Shown in pieces: positions 53,036-63,654 of a DNA stretch of 64,000 nucleotides (within the stretch, counting starts at the first letter, position 1; each line of letters opens with the position of its first letter). The DNA comes from Mycoplasma phocoenae (GTDB lineage: Bacteria > Bacillota_I > Bacilli_A > Mycoplasmatales > Metamycoplasmataceae), in the NCBI RefSeq assembly GCF_012934855.1, contig NZ_CP051481.1, positions 558,001 to 622,000 on the forward strand, in the 5' to 3' direction. The notes under the pieces were generated by a model, which worked only from the letters and a program-made list of their open reading frames with translations, was not told the DNA's origin and did not search any database. A program made the translations under genes and the position numbers.

Positions 53036-53503
53036 TTACTTTACTTTGTGACCGTGTAAAAATGTACTTTCAACAATTTCACCGTTTGCTTTAACTAATT
53101 TTGATTTACCGTCTTTTGTGTTTTTAAAATATGCATAATATTCAATGTCACCATTCGCAAAATAAAATGTTGCTGGACCATGTAAATAATCATCAACGTA
53201 CGTGCATTCTTCACGATTACCATTTGCATAGAAAAATATTGCCGGACCATGTTTTAAATTATTTTTAAAAACATATTCTTCCCTATTACCATTTGCGTAC
53301 TGCATGAATCCCGGACCTTCTGCACGACCATTTACGTATGTATATTCTGCCCGATCCCCATTTGGAACCTTTAAAACAGATAATCCGTTTTTAACTCCAT
53401 CAACATATGTATAAGTTTCAGTTGTTCCACAACGAAAAAAATAGATTGCTTCTCCTTGTTTAACTCCATCTACTAATTCAAATTCTTCTCTTTGTTCGTA
53501 CAT
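53036..53503 (-). CDS. MORN-repeat protein
   Basis: 155 aa made of about six MORN-like repeats of 22-24 residues: YTYVDGVKNGLSVLKVPNGD, YTYVNGRAEGPGFMQYANGN, YVFKNNLKHGPAIFFYANGN, CTYVDDYLHGPATFYFANGD and YAYFKNTKDGKSKLVKANGE. Each has the Y-x-x-G...G-x-x-x-x-x-x-x-G/N-G spacing. No signal peptide or membrane helix, so cytoplasmic; related bacterial proteins are annotated as antitoxin-like (YwqK) or of unknown role. No toxin gene is next to it. It is a single-gene unit between two terminator regions, with a GGAG ribosome site. Confidence 0.82.
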   Translation of the reverse strand: MYEQREEFELVDGVKQGEAIYFFRCGTTETYTYVDGVKNGLSVLKVPNGDRAEYTYVNGRAEGPGFMQYANGNREEYVFKNNLKHGPAIFFYANGNREECTYVDDYLHGPATFYFANGDIEYYAYFKNTKDGKSKLVKANGEIVESTFLHGHKVK

Positions 53504-53665
53504 ATAACTCCTAATCTATATTTATAAATAGATTTTAGCAAAAAACCGTTTTTTACTTAAAAAAACAGGCAAAAACAAAGCTTTTGAGTTTTTTTAAAAC
53601 ATTTATATCAAAAAAATATTATAAAAATCACAACAGTCTGTTGTGATTTAATATTATTATCGCTA

Positions 53666-54265
53666 TTAACGGTTGTAGTACTCAACGATTAATGATTCGT
53701 TGATTTCTTGGTTTAATTCACTTCTTTCTGGTAAACGAGTAAATGTTGCTTTAAATTCTTCACGTTTGATTCATTCAGCAACGTGTCTTTCTTCCATAGC
53801 ACCTTGGATTTCTGAGTTGTTGTGTGATTTTGATTTTAATTCAATAACATCATTGATTTTGATCATCATTGATGGGATATTAGCTTTTTTACCATTGATT
53901 GTAAAGTGCCCGTGATTTACTAACTGACGTGCTTGTTGACGTGTTTTTGCAAATCCTGCACGATAAATAACATTGTCAAATCTTGATTCTAAAGTTTGTA
54001 AGAAGTTTGTACCTGTAACACCTGGTTTTTTAGCTGCTTTGAAAAATGTATTTTTGAATTGTTTTTCGTTAACACCATAAATGAAACGAACTTTTTGTTT
54101 TTCGTATAAGTGTAGTCCGTAATCTGTTAACTTAACACGTTTTTGTCCGTGTACACCTGGTGCGTATTTTCTTTGTTTTCCTTTTGCGAATTCTTTACCT
54201 GTTTCTAATAATGAAATCCCGTAACGACGAGATTTTTTAAAAATTGATCCTCTAAAACGAGCCAT
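53666..54265 (-). CDS. rpsD: 30S ribosomal protein S4
   Basis: 199 aa. Primary 16S rRNA binder; in Firmicutes it also represses its own mRNA. Seen: [96 protein letters not shown] (S4 domain) and the C-terminal [13 protein letters not shown]. The ATG at 54263-54265 with AGAGGAAAAAT was chosen over an upstream in-frame ATG at 54298, which would add 11 unusual residues. TGA(Trp) at 53771-53773. Confidence 0.96.
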
Positions 54266-54694
54266 AATTTTTCCTCTTTTCTGCAAGGACAATGTCAACT
54301 CCGAATAAATATTCTGTTTTTAATGATTTCAGTTTACAGCTTACTTACTCTCAAATCAATTGAATTCAAAAGTTTCTATTCGTGTTGTACTGCTGTGTCA
54401 ATGCTTATATATTTTACAATATAATTTTTTTATTTATAAAATATTTTCAATTTGTTCTTAAGTATGTATTTATTACATTTTTCTTTTACTTGAGTTTTTA
54501 TATTTTTTGTTAAAAAAACTTTTTCTTTCAACAACAAAAAAAACAGCATCAATACATTTTAAAAGCTGTTTCAATATTTTTACCTTTTAAGGTAATATTA
54601 ATTTTTAAAAATATTTTTAATTATAATTAATATGTATATCTTTATGAAAGTAGAGTAAAAAATCAGTTAAAAAAGGCATATTTGAGAGGATTAT
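54266..54694. promoter_or_regulatory. rpsD leader/promoter and upstream spacer
   Basis: A TATATAA-type -10 region for rpsD lies near 54405-54425 on the minus strand, leaving a leader of about 130 nt (possible S4 autoregulation site, not demonstrated). Further right are two small hairpins (AAACAGC/GCTGTTT at 54541-54571 and TTACC/GGTAA at 54580-54595). The last 40 bases carry TGAGAGGAT, the ribosome site of the next plus-strand gene. Confidence 0.45.
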
Positions 54695-56724
54695 ATGAAA
54701 AACAATCAAAATAAAAAAAACTAAAACACTAGCAAAATTGTTGACATTAGCAACATTATCTGCAGCACTTACCACCAACATTGCATTAATATCAACTCTT
54801 CAAGACGATAGTTGCGCGATTTTGGTAAAAGGTGACAAAAATAAAACAGCTGAAGAATTTGCTGCTGGAGTTAAAAATAAAACTATATCGCCAGAATTGG
54901 TGAATGTTGACAATACTGATGAATTTAACTACCAAGTTACAGATGCTATAAAACAAAATGATGATAGTGTTATTGTTACAGTTATAAAAACTGCTAAAAA
55001 TAACACTGATGAATCAGTGGAATATAAGATAAAAATTCCAGCTGATCAATTTAAAACTCAACAAGCTAAAACTCTAGATCAAGTTATTGCTTTAGGAGAA
55101 GCAAACGTAACATCAATAGCTGATGATGAAGCTGTTATTGAGTTAATAAAAGCTGAAATGGATAAATTAAATGATGCTGATAAACAAGCATTACAAAATG
55201 TTATTGATGAAGCGCAAGCTAAAGTGGATGCTAAAAAAGCTCAACAGGCTAAAAACTTAGATCAAGTTATTGCCTTAGGTGAAGAAAATGTGACATCAAT
55301 AGCTGATGATGAAGCCGCTATTGAAGCATTGAAAGCTGAAATGAATAAATTAAATGATGCTGATAAACAAGCATTACAAAATGTTATTGATGAAGCGCAA
55401 GCTAAAGTGGATGCTAAGAAAAATACTGAATTAAAAGCAAGTAATTCAGCACAAATGAATGATAATCTAACATTAGTAGGAAATATATATAACCCACAAA
55501 ATGAATCTAATGAAGAAAAACGAAGACAATTATTTGATTTGGGTAGAGGGATAGATTTAAGTATTGAAGAAACTATGTATATACAATTCAATAATGATAA
55601 TGATTGAGTAAAAAACTGATTACCATCAGATAAAAGTTATTTAAATAATTTATTTGAAAGTAGAAACAAACTGATGAAATCAACTAAAGAAATAGAAGAT
55701 TTCTTAGCAAATGGTGAGACTAACTATCCTGATATTGACGAATATAACAGAGTTGGTACTCGTTTAAATCAAGAATTTGAAGAAGCTAAAACAAATTAAT
55801 TGAAGCAAAACATAAATTCTACTAAAGACATTAAGGGAGCAGACAATTCACAGTGAAGATTAAGTGAATATTCTAACTTGCTTGATATGACTGACGAAGA
55901 CATAAAAAAAATCTAGTCAAGAAATGAGAGCTATGATTCAATTCTATTACTCAGATAATGGTTGATGAGGAAGAAGTGCAATCAAAAACTTTATAGTTCG
56001 TGATATGATAAAACTTTTTGAAAACGTATCAGATGAATTAACTCCAGAAAATATACAGTTGTTAGAACGAGCTAAAGAGGCAGTAAGAAAAACTTCTATT
56101 AAGAGACAAACAAAAGTTATTAGAGCGATTTATGCTTTAACTAATGTGCAAGGTATAGCGAATACAACTTCATCAGTGTGAATTAAAAATGAAAACGCTA
56201 ACGTTGCAGATTATCCATTTTTAAATGATCCAAGCACAATTTATGACAAAGTTTGAAAAAATGTTCACATAATAAAAAGAATTAAACAAGAAGTTAAAAT
56301 GCTGAATGATGCTTATACTAAATTACATATTTTAGGTGAAAAAGTGTTTAACTGAAAATGATACTATGTGCCAAAAGTTTTACCAAAAGATCAATGAGAT
56401 GATATATCAGAAGAAAACGCCGGTTACATTACACCTACAGAGTATGGGATGCCCACAAGAAGTAATGGAGATGGTGATTGATTAGACCAATCTCAAAATG
56501 AAAACGCATTCAATTTCTTATTAGTTACTGAAGAAGATGCTAAAAACCCTGAAATCGGACCTTTAGGACTTGGAAAACTAGGTACTAGAGAATTCAAAAT
56601 AGGTTTCTACGAAAGAGAACCACAATATTTAAATTTTGAAAAATCAAAAGAGCAAAGACCAAAACAACCTAAATTTGTATTGGAAAATTTAGGAACTGAC
56701 GAAAAACCTGAATTAATATATTAA
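54695..56724 (+). pseudogene. Frameshifted exported protein gene with two FIVAR-like repeats
   Basis: AGAGGAT-TAT-ATG, then eight A's at 54713-54720. The ATG frame stops after nine codons; one A fewer gives NKKTKTLAKLLTLATLSAAL TTNIALIS (a signal peptide like those of the giant repeat genes; split here for length). The next frame then reads a unique domain, two 58-residue repeats (AKTLDQVIALGE and DADKQALQNVIDEAQAKVDAK; about 55060-55425) and LFDLGRGIDLSIEETMYIQF. A stop at 55798 and a shift in an A8 run near 55903-55910 interrupt it again, after which RAMIQFYYSDNGWWGRSAIK to LENLGTDEKPELIY is open up to 56724. Either a decaying gene or one with two switch tracts. Confidence 0.68.
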
Positions 56725-56733
56725 TAGTAATCT

Positions 56734-56765
56734 AAAAATAGAACAAAATAATGTTCTATTTTTAT
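56734..56765 (+). terminator. Terminator after the 54.7-kb gene
   Basis: AAAAATAGAAC / GTTCTATTTTT stem followed by ATTTATTTTTTT. Confidence 0.85.
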
Positions 56766-56860
56766 TTATTTTTTTTATATTAAACATGAAAAAGTTAAAT
56801 CATTTAATTTATATAAGTTATTTAATTACATAAATGTTAAAAAAATGTTTCAACACAAAA

Positions 56861-56866
56861 TATAAT
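56861..56866 (+). promoter_or_regulatory. -10 box (TATAAT) six bases before the ezrA-like gene
   Basis: TATAAT, TTTAAT, ATG, no Shine-Dalgarno: leaderless arrangement for the ezrA-thiI operon. Confidence 0.6.
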
Positions 56867-56872
56867 TTTAAT

Positions 56873-58585
56873 ATGCAAGAAAATAAAACATTGATTTGAA
56901 TATTGCTAATACTTATATTGGTATTTATTTTCTTATTTTTTTCAATAATTTTTATTTTTAATTATTTTAGAAATTGAGCTTTAAAAAACATTGAGCAACA
57001 AATTAAAAACTTGAATTTATTTGAAACAGAAGCTAAAAAAATTAATATACGTTTTGAAACCCTGGCAGATGCTAATAAAGATCTAAAAGAAAAGAGTAAT
57101 CATTGTTCTAATTTATATACTAATTTCAGTAATAAATTAGATAGTATTCGTCGTAAAGCTGGTTTATTAAAAAACAAAACATTTTTTTGTTTTAAACAAG
57201 TAAAAACCTTAGATAAAATTAAAAGGTTCCCAGAATTATTAAAAATAATAAAAGAATTAAAAACTTCTATTAAGCGAAACAAAAAAGAATACAAAAAAAT
57301 ATTGTGCTTTTCTAACACAAATTTAAAATTTAGTGATTTGTTATCTACTAGACACACGGAATTAGTCGGAGTGTTTCAATCTATTAGGGAAAAATATAGA
57401 ACGAATATTGAAAAATACAATTGATGTCAATTGGAATTGAAGCAAAATATAGATATATACAAAAAAATAAACACTCATTTTAGTACTGGCGAATATTTAA
57501 ATAATATTATTGAAGCAAGCGACAAAATAAAACAACTGGAAACTGTCCTAAACAATATATTGTACTTAATAGGCGAAGCAACAAATATATACTATTTTGT
57601 AAATAACAAAATGGAACATATATATAAAAGACAATCGATATTAAACAACAACAAAGATATATACGAAAATTTTATTAAAGTTAAGAATATAAACGAAATG
57701 TTTTCAGAATTTAAACAAATTCATAAAGAATTGAGATACCAAACAAATAGCAACAATTTTATTGAAAACCAAAATCTTATTAAAGATAACATCAATATAT
57801 TGGTAGAAAAAGCAGTGTTAATGGTTCACTTAATTTCTACTGAGGAAAATAAATTTAAAATGTTTTCTAATTTTGAAAAACATAAAAATGAAATTTTATC
57901 TTTAATAAAAATGTTAAACAACAAATTTTATGAATTAAATAAAGATTATTCTTTTTACCAAAAAAACAATTATCTAACTGGCATACCAGATCAACAGTTT
58001 AAAGAAATTAAAACTTTGATGTCACATGATTACATTAAGTTATTTGAAAACATATTAAATGATTCTCAAATGTGTTACACTGATAAAGATTTTGCTGTAA
58101 AAAAATTAGTTAAAAGAGTTAAACTAATATTACACAAAATTATTTCACTGAAAGGAGAATTTAATCCGTATAATGATTTAGTCGATAAAATGAATTATTC
58201 TGAATTTGCGTTATATAAATTATTGAATGAAATAGAATATTGAAAAATAAATACAAATTTTATCGAAAGAAAACATATAAAAGAGTTGTTAATTTTTAAA
58301 TCCACTATAATTCATAAACATGAATCTAACTCGTATGAATTTAACAATTTTAAAGAGGATGTGGAAAAATTTTCAATTATTGTTGAAACGCTAAAAAATT
58401 CTATTGGACTAAAAATAGAGGCCAAGAAAATTCATGAGATTTTTTTAATATATATGAACCCTTTTCGTCATAATGATGAGAAAATAGATCACTTGTTAAA
58501 AACTACTCAAGGCATGATTCAAGAAAACAAAGAATTGCTTGCAATCAGATTAATTAATGATTTTATTGAAAAAGGAGTAAATTAA
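56873..58585 (+). CDS. EzrA-like membrane coiled-coil protein
   Basis: 570 aa. N-terminal transmembrane helix (WILLILILVFIFLFFSIIFI, about residues 9-30), short basic flank, then long helical, Lys/Glu/Asn-rich sequence throughout (for example IKELKTSIKRNKKEYKKI, KQLETVLNNILYLIGEATN). This topology is that of EzrA, which controls FtsZ ring formation in Firmicutes. The best argument is context: in Bacillus ezrA lies just upstream of thiI, and here its stop overlaps the thiI start (TAATG). Sequence similarity by eye is weak, so the name is an inference. Four or more TGA(Trp). Confidence 0.65.
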
Positions 58586-59724
58586 TGAATCAAAAAATAC
58601 TATTACGTTATGGTGAATTAACCTTAAAAGGTAAAAACAAAATAAACTTCATTAAAAAATTACATAAAAACTTAGAAGCAAAAATGATTGGTGAAGTTAT
58701 AACAACACACGACAGAGCTTATTTAGAGTACAATGAAAAAAATATAGAACAACTAAACTTTATTTTTGGATTATCTAGCTATTCAATAGTTTATGAAACC
58801 GAAGCAAATATGGACAAAATATCTGAATTAATTTTAAAAGTTGCTAAAAGTGAAAAATTTAAAACTTTTAAAGTCGACACAAAAAGAAGCAATAAAAACT
58901 TTCCTTTAACAAGTCAAGAAATCAGTATGAAACTAGGAAGTTATATTTTGAAAAATATTGAAAACATTTCAGTGCAAATGATAAAACCGGATGTAACTTT
59001 TTTTGTCGAAATTAGAAATAATGTAGCTTATGTTTTTGGATCTTATATTTATACAAGAGGGGGTATGCCCGTCGGTGTTACAGGTAAAACATTACATTTA
59101 ATGTCAGGTGGTATAGATTCACCGGTAGCAGCTAATTTAATGCAAAAAAGAGGATTAATTGTTGATTACTTAAATTTTATTACTCCGCCACATACAGACT
59201 TTTTGACAACACAAAAAGTAGATGCGTTAATACAACAAATAACTAAGTATCAACTACATTCAAGACTTTTTCAAATTAATTACACAAAAGTTATGAACTA
59301 CATTTCTTTAACATCTAATCAAAAATATAAAATAACTTTAATGAGACGAAGTTTTTACAGAATAGCTGATAAAATAGCTAAAAAGTATCATTACGAATCT
59401 TTATCTAACGGTGAAAATTTAGCACAAGTTGCTAGTCAAACATTAGAAAGTATCAATGTTATTCAACAAGTAACTAATATGCCGATCTTTAGACCATTAA
59501 TTAGTTTTGATAAATTAGAAACAATTAAAATTGCAGAACAAATAGGAACATACGATATTTCAATTCAGAAAGCATGTGAAACATGTGAGTTATTTGCTCC
59601 AAAAGAACCAACAACCAAGCCTTCTATTGATGAAGTATTAAAACTAGAAGCCGAATTACCAAGATTAGAAGAATTGGAAAATGAAGCCATTGAAAAATTA
59701 GAAATTAAAAAATTCAATAGTTAA
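58585..59724 (+). CDS. thiI: tRNA 4-thiouridine synthase ThiI
   Basis: 379 aa. Adenylates U8 of tRNA and inserts sulfur. Seen: LLRYGELTLKGKNKINFIKK at the N-terminus (ferredoxin-like plus THUMP domain with FVEIRNNVAYVFGSYIYTRG), the PP-loop LMSGGIDSPVAANLMQKRG, and CETCELFAPKEPTTKPS with the catalytic Cys. The rhodanese domain of the E. coli enzyme is absent, as in Firmicutes, where a dedicated desulfurase donates sulfur; that gene normally sits between ezrA and thiI but is missing here. Ribosome site AAAGGAG inside the previous gene. Confidence 0.95.
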   Translation: MNQKILLRYGELTLKGKNKINFIKKLHKNLEAKMIGEVITTHDRAYLEYNEKNIEQLNFIFGLSSYSIVYETEANMDKISELILKVAKSEKFKTFKVDTKRSNKNFPLTSQEISMKLGSYILKNIENISVQMIKPDVTFFVEIRNNVAYVFGSYIYTRGGMPVGVTGKTLHLMSGGIDSPVAANLMQKRGLIVDYLNFITPPHTDFLTTQKVDALIQQITKYQLHSRLFQINYTKVMNYISLTSNQKYKITLMRRSFYRIADKIAKKYHYESLSNGENLAQVASQTLESINVIQQVTNMPIFRPLISFDKLETIKIAEQIGTYDISIQKACETCELFAPKEPTTKPSIDEVLKLEAELPRLEELENEAIEKLEIKKFNS

Positions 59725-59737
59725 TATTAATGAATTT

Positions 59738-59764
59738 AAAAATCTGCTTGCCAGATTTTTTATT
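59738..59764 (+). terminator. Terminator of thiI
   Basis: AAATCTG-CTTGC-CAGATTT stem followed by T run. Confidence 0.88.
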
Positions 59765-59796
59765 AACTGTTTTACAAGTTATTTAGAACTCTAAAA

Positions 59797-59802
59797 TATA
59801 AT
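59797..59802 (+). promoter_or_regulatory. -10 box (TATAAT) six bases before dnaE
   Basis: TATAAT, TAAATC, ATG, no Shine-Dalgarno: leaderless arrangement for the dnaE-exonuclease-coaE operon. Confidence 0.6.
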
Positions 59803-59808
59803 TAAATC

Positions 59809-62775
59809 ATGAAATTAATAAACTTACACACTAACACAACATTATCTTTTTTAGAATCTACAATTGATTTAGAAGAGCTAATCAAATTAGCTGAATTAAA
59901 TGAATGTGAATATTTAGCAATTACTGAAAAAGGTAATATGTTTTCTTTCGCAAGGTTTGCTATACTTGCAAAAGAAAAAAATATTAAAACTATTTTTGGA
60001 TTACAATTCAATTTAAGAATCAAGGATAAATCATATCAATTTTTAGCTTACGCACAAAATAATAAAACACTGAAAACTTTGTTTGATTTCAATTTTTTAC
60101 ATTCCAAACAAGGGTTTGTGACGACTGAAGATTTAACACAGTTTAATGATTTGGTTTTTATCGATCACCCTACCGAAGGATATTATGCCTTAACTGATTC
60201 ATATATTGAAAATTTAAACTATTATATTGGTTTATGTCAGTATAAACTAGATTCAGATGAATTAAAAATTAATTTAAATGACAAACGATTTTTATTTATT
60301 AATGAATGAAAGGCGAATGACGAATTTGATTTAAAGACATTAAACATGTTATACTGAATAAAAAATCAATCAGCAGGTACGTTATCTTACATAGAATCAA
60401 TAAATTTCGACATAAACACAAATGTTAAATTTATTGAAGAATTAATAAGTAGAACTAATGATTTAGCCAAATCATTAGCTTTTGAAATATCATTTGATCA
60501 TTTTAAAATGCCCGTGTTTCCTAATAATGAAAACATTGACAGTTTCCAATATTTAAAAAAACAATTATTGAAAAATATTCCAAATAAATTACAGCATATT
60601 GCTGATCAACAAAAATACATGGACCGGCTAAAATATGAATTAAACATTATTAAAGAATTAGGCTTTGAAGATTATTTTTTAATCATTTGAGATTTTATAA
60701 AATGAGCAAAAACAAATAACATAAGCATAGGGCCGGGTCGTGGATCTGCTGCCGGGTCATTGGTAAGTTATATATTGGATATCACTCAAATAGATCCAAT
60801 TGAATATAATTTATTATTCGAACGTTTCTTAAATCCAAAAAGAGTGTCACTGCCGGATATCGATATTGATGTGCAAGATGATAAAAGAGGTGAATTGATT
60901 CAATACTTAGTAAATAAATACGGCTTTAATAACGTTGCGACAATAGTAACGTTTTCAACATTAGGTACTAAATCAGCAATGCGCGATTCAGCAAGAGCTA
61001 TGAATATACCAATACCAACGATTGATTCATTAGCACAGAAAATACCGAATAGTGAAATGTCTTTAAATGAAGTATATGAAAATAACACATCATTTCAAAA
61101 CGCCATTAATAATTATCAATTAAATGAAAATGGGGAAAATGTTTTAAAAACAGCTTTTGAAGAAGCGTGTAAAATTCAAGGTTTCTATCGTCAAAGTGGG
61201 ACGCATGCTGCAGGGATAATTATCAGTGAAGAAAACATAATTAATAAAAGTCCGGTAATGATTGCAAATGACGGTTTACAAACACAAATGACAATGGATT
61301 ACTTAGAAAAGTTTGGTTTATTAAAAATAGATATTTTAGGTTTGAAAACTTTATCAATAATTAGCGAAATAGTTGATTTAATAAAAAAACATGAACCTGA
61401 ATTCAATATTGACTCAATACCGATGAATGATGAAAAAACATTCAATCTTTTAACTTTGGGTAAAACAGCCGGTATATTCCAATTAGAATCACCGGGAATG
61501 ATTAAAACACTAAGAAAAGTGCGTGTCGATAATTTTAATGATATCGTTGCTATTATTTCATTATTTAGACCAGGACCCATGCAATACATAACTACTTATT
61601 CGGAAAGAAAAAACGGAAATGAACCAGTGGCAAAAATAGCTCCCATATACGATGAAATTCTTAAATCAACATATGGAATAATGATTTATCAAGAACAAAT
61701 TCTAGAAGTTGTACAAAAGATTTCTAAAATGGATTACGCGCAAGCTGATTTATTAAGAAGAGCAATTAGTAAGAAAAAAATTGAACAATTTTCTCAATTC
61801 AAAAATGTTTTTATAGAAATGTCAAAAAATAATGGTTATACTGAAAATGTTATTGAAAAAATATTTAATGATATTGAAAAATTTGCAGAATATGGTTTCA
61901 ATAAATCTCATGCTGTAAGTTATGCCACTATAACCTACCGTATGGCTTATTTAAAAAGACATTATCCGCTACAGTTCTACTCAGCTATTATTTCTTCAAG
62001 CATTAACAGTTCTGAAAATATGAATCGTTACGTAAACGAGGCAAAAGAATTAGGAATTGAAATTGTCAGCCCATTGATTGAAATTAGTTCTGATCACTCA
62101 GTAATTAAAGATGGTAAAATCTATTTACCACTAAACATGATCAAGGGACTGGGTAAGGTCGGTGTAAATAATATCATCACTGAAAGAAATGACAATGGGG
62201 AATTTCAAAACTTGATTGAAACAATATTACGTTTAAGAGCAGCTAATATCGGTGAAGCGGCAATAAAAATTTTAATTAAAGCAAGTACATTTAGATCATA
62301 TGGTAATCAAAAAACATTATTGAAAGCTCTCGAAAATGGTAGTAGATTAATGTTAGAAATTGAAAATGCATTCAACAATAAAGATAAAACAGTCGACTGA
62401 AATGCTATTAATTACGAAGTGCCAATTGAAAAATTAGCTTATGATTATGAATTTGAATCAGCTAATGAGTACCAATACTTAGGTAATATATATAATTCTT
62501 CATTAACTAAGCAATATGAAGGGGAAGTTAAACTAATAAATATTCATCCCGGTACTGAACATGTGATTGTCGTTTATTTAAATGAAGCAGTCGTAAAAAT
62601 ATCAAAATTCAATAAGCCATTCACATCAGTGACGATATCAGATTCTTCAGCAACAATACGCTTAAATATTTGAAAAGATAGTGATATTAAAAACTCTGTA
62701 GGTAAATTAATTAAAGCAACATTACTTAAAAAAACGGATGGTTATTTTATGATCAAGGATTGAAAGGAAATCTAG
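59809..62775 (+). CDS. dnaE: DNA polymerase III alpha subunit, DnaE type
   Basis: 988 aa, in the DnaE (DnaE3-like) size range. Seen: a PHP domain at the N-terminus (INLHTNTTLSFLEST, AITEKGNMFSFARF), the palm with GPGRGSAAGSLVSYIL and PDIDIDVQDDKRGELI (catalytic aspartates), FSTLGTKSAMRDSARAM, RQSGTHAAGIIIS, the fingers IISLFRPGPMQYI, MIYQEQILEVVQKIS, FAEYGFNKSHAVSYA, and helix-hairpin-helix plus OB domains to the end. In the PHP domain the usual HVHTEYS and TDHGN motifs are HTNTTLS and TEKGN, so metal binding and proofreading there are probably lost. PolC is not in the window. Several TGA(Trp) codons. Confidence 0.95.
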
Positions 62776-62778
62776 AAA

Positions 62779-63654
62779 ATGAAAAAAAGAATTTTAATTA
62801 TTGATGGGACATACTTAGTTTGTCGTTCTTATTTTGGTACGCTATATTCTTCTTTAAAGTTAGAGAACTCCAAGGGAGAAGCTACTAATGCTATAGTCGG
62901 ATTCTTCAATACTTTTTTTAAATTATTAAGAGATTATAATCCTTACCAAGTATTCTTTTGCTTTGACTGTCAGGGTAAAACATTTCGTCACCAAATGTAC
63001 AGTGACTATAAAGCACAAAGAGATAAAGCACCAGAAGATTTTTATCACCAGTTTTTAGCAATTAAACAAGTTATAAAAGATTTAAATTTTTACAGTTTGG
63101 AAAATCCCGAATTTGAAGCCGATGACATAATCGCTAGTTTAGCCTTAAAAGCAAAAGAAAATCACGACGTATTAATTTATTCAGCAGATGGTGATTTAAA
63201 CCAGTTAATTGATGACAATATCACTTTATTAAAACCAAAAGTGAAACAAATAGTTGAAGTAACTAAAGAAAATTTTAAAGATTTTTTTGAAATAATGCCT
63301 GATCAAATTGTAGATTACAAAGCAATGATTGGAGATAGTAGCGATAACTTCAAGGGAATAAAAGGTATTGGTCCTAAAACTGCAACTAAATTATTATTAA
63401 AATATAAAACTCTTGACAATATTTTTCAAAATATTAATGATTTAGATGAAAAAACGAAAAATAAATTTATTTTATATAAGGATGATGTATTAAGAGATAA
63501 GATACTCTCACAATTGAGGTATGATGTCCCGATTGAATCCTTTGACATTTTAGACACTAAAATGAAAATTATTATTTCAGAACCAGCTTTTGAAATAATT
63601 GAAAAATATGAATTATGAAAAATTCTTAGCATTTTAAGAAAATTGGAATATTAA
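62779..63654 (+). CDS. Stand-alone 5'-3' exonuclease (PolA N-domain type)
   Basis: 291 aa. Equivalent to the N-terminal domain of DNA polymerase I without the polymerase, as in many mycoplasmas; removes RNA primers and flaps. Seen: ILIIDGTYLVCRSYFGTL, AIVGFFNTFFKLLRDYNP, FFCFDCQGKTFRHQMYSDYK AQRD, EFEADDIIASLALKA, LIYSADGDLNQLIDDN, QIVDYKAMIGDSSDNFKGI and KGIGPKTATKLLLKY (helix-hairpin-helix); all the acidic metal ligands are there. AAAGGAAATC before the ATG; 3 bases after dnaE. TGA(Trp) at 63616-63618. Confidence 0.93.

Noticed and set aside
53036-53503. A toxin-antitoxin pair around the MORN-repeat protein
   Set aside because: No small toxin-like gene lies next to it; its neighbours are the M28 lipoprotein and rpsD, each with its own signals.
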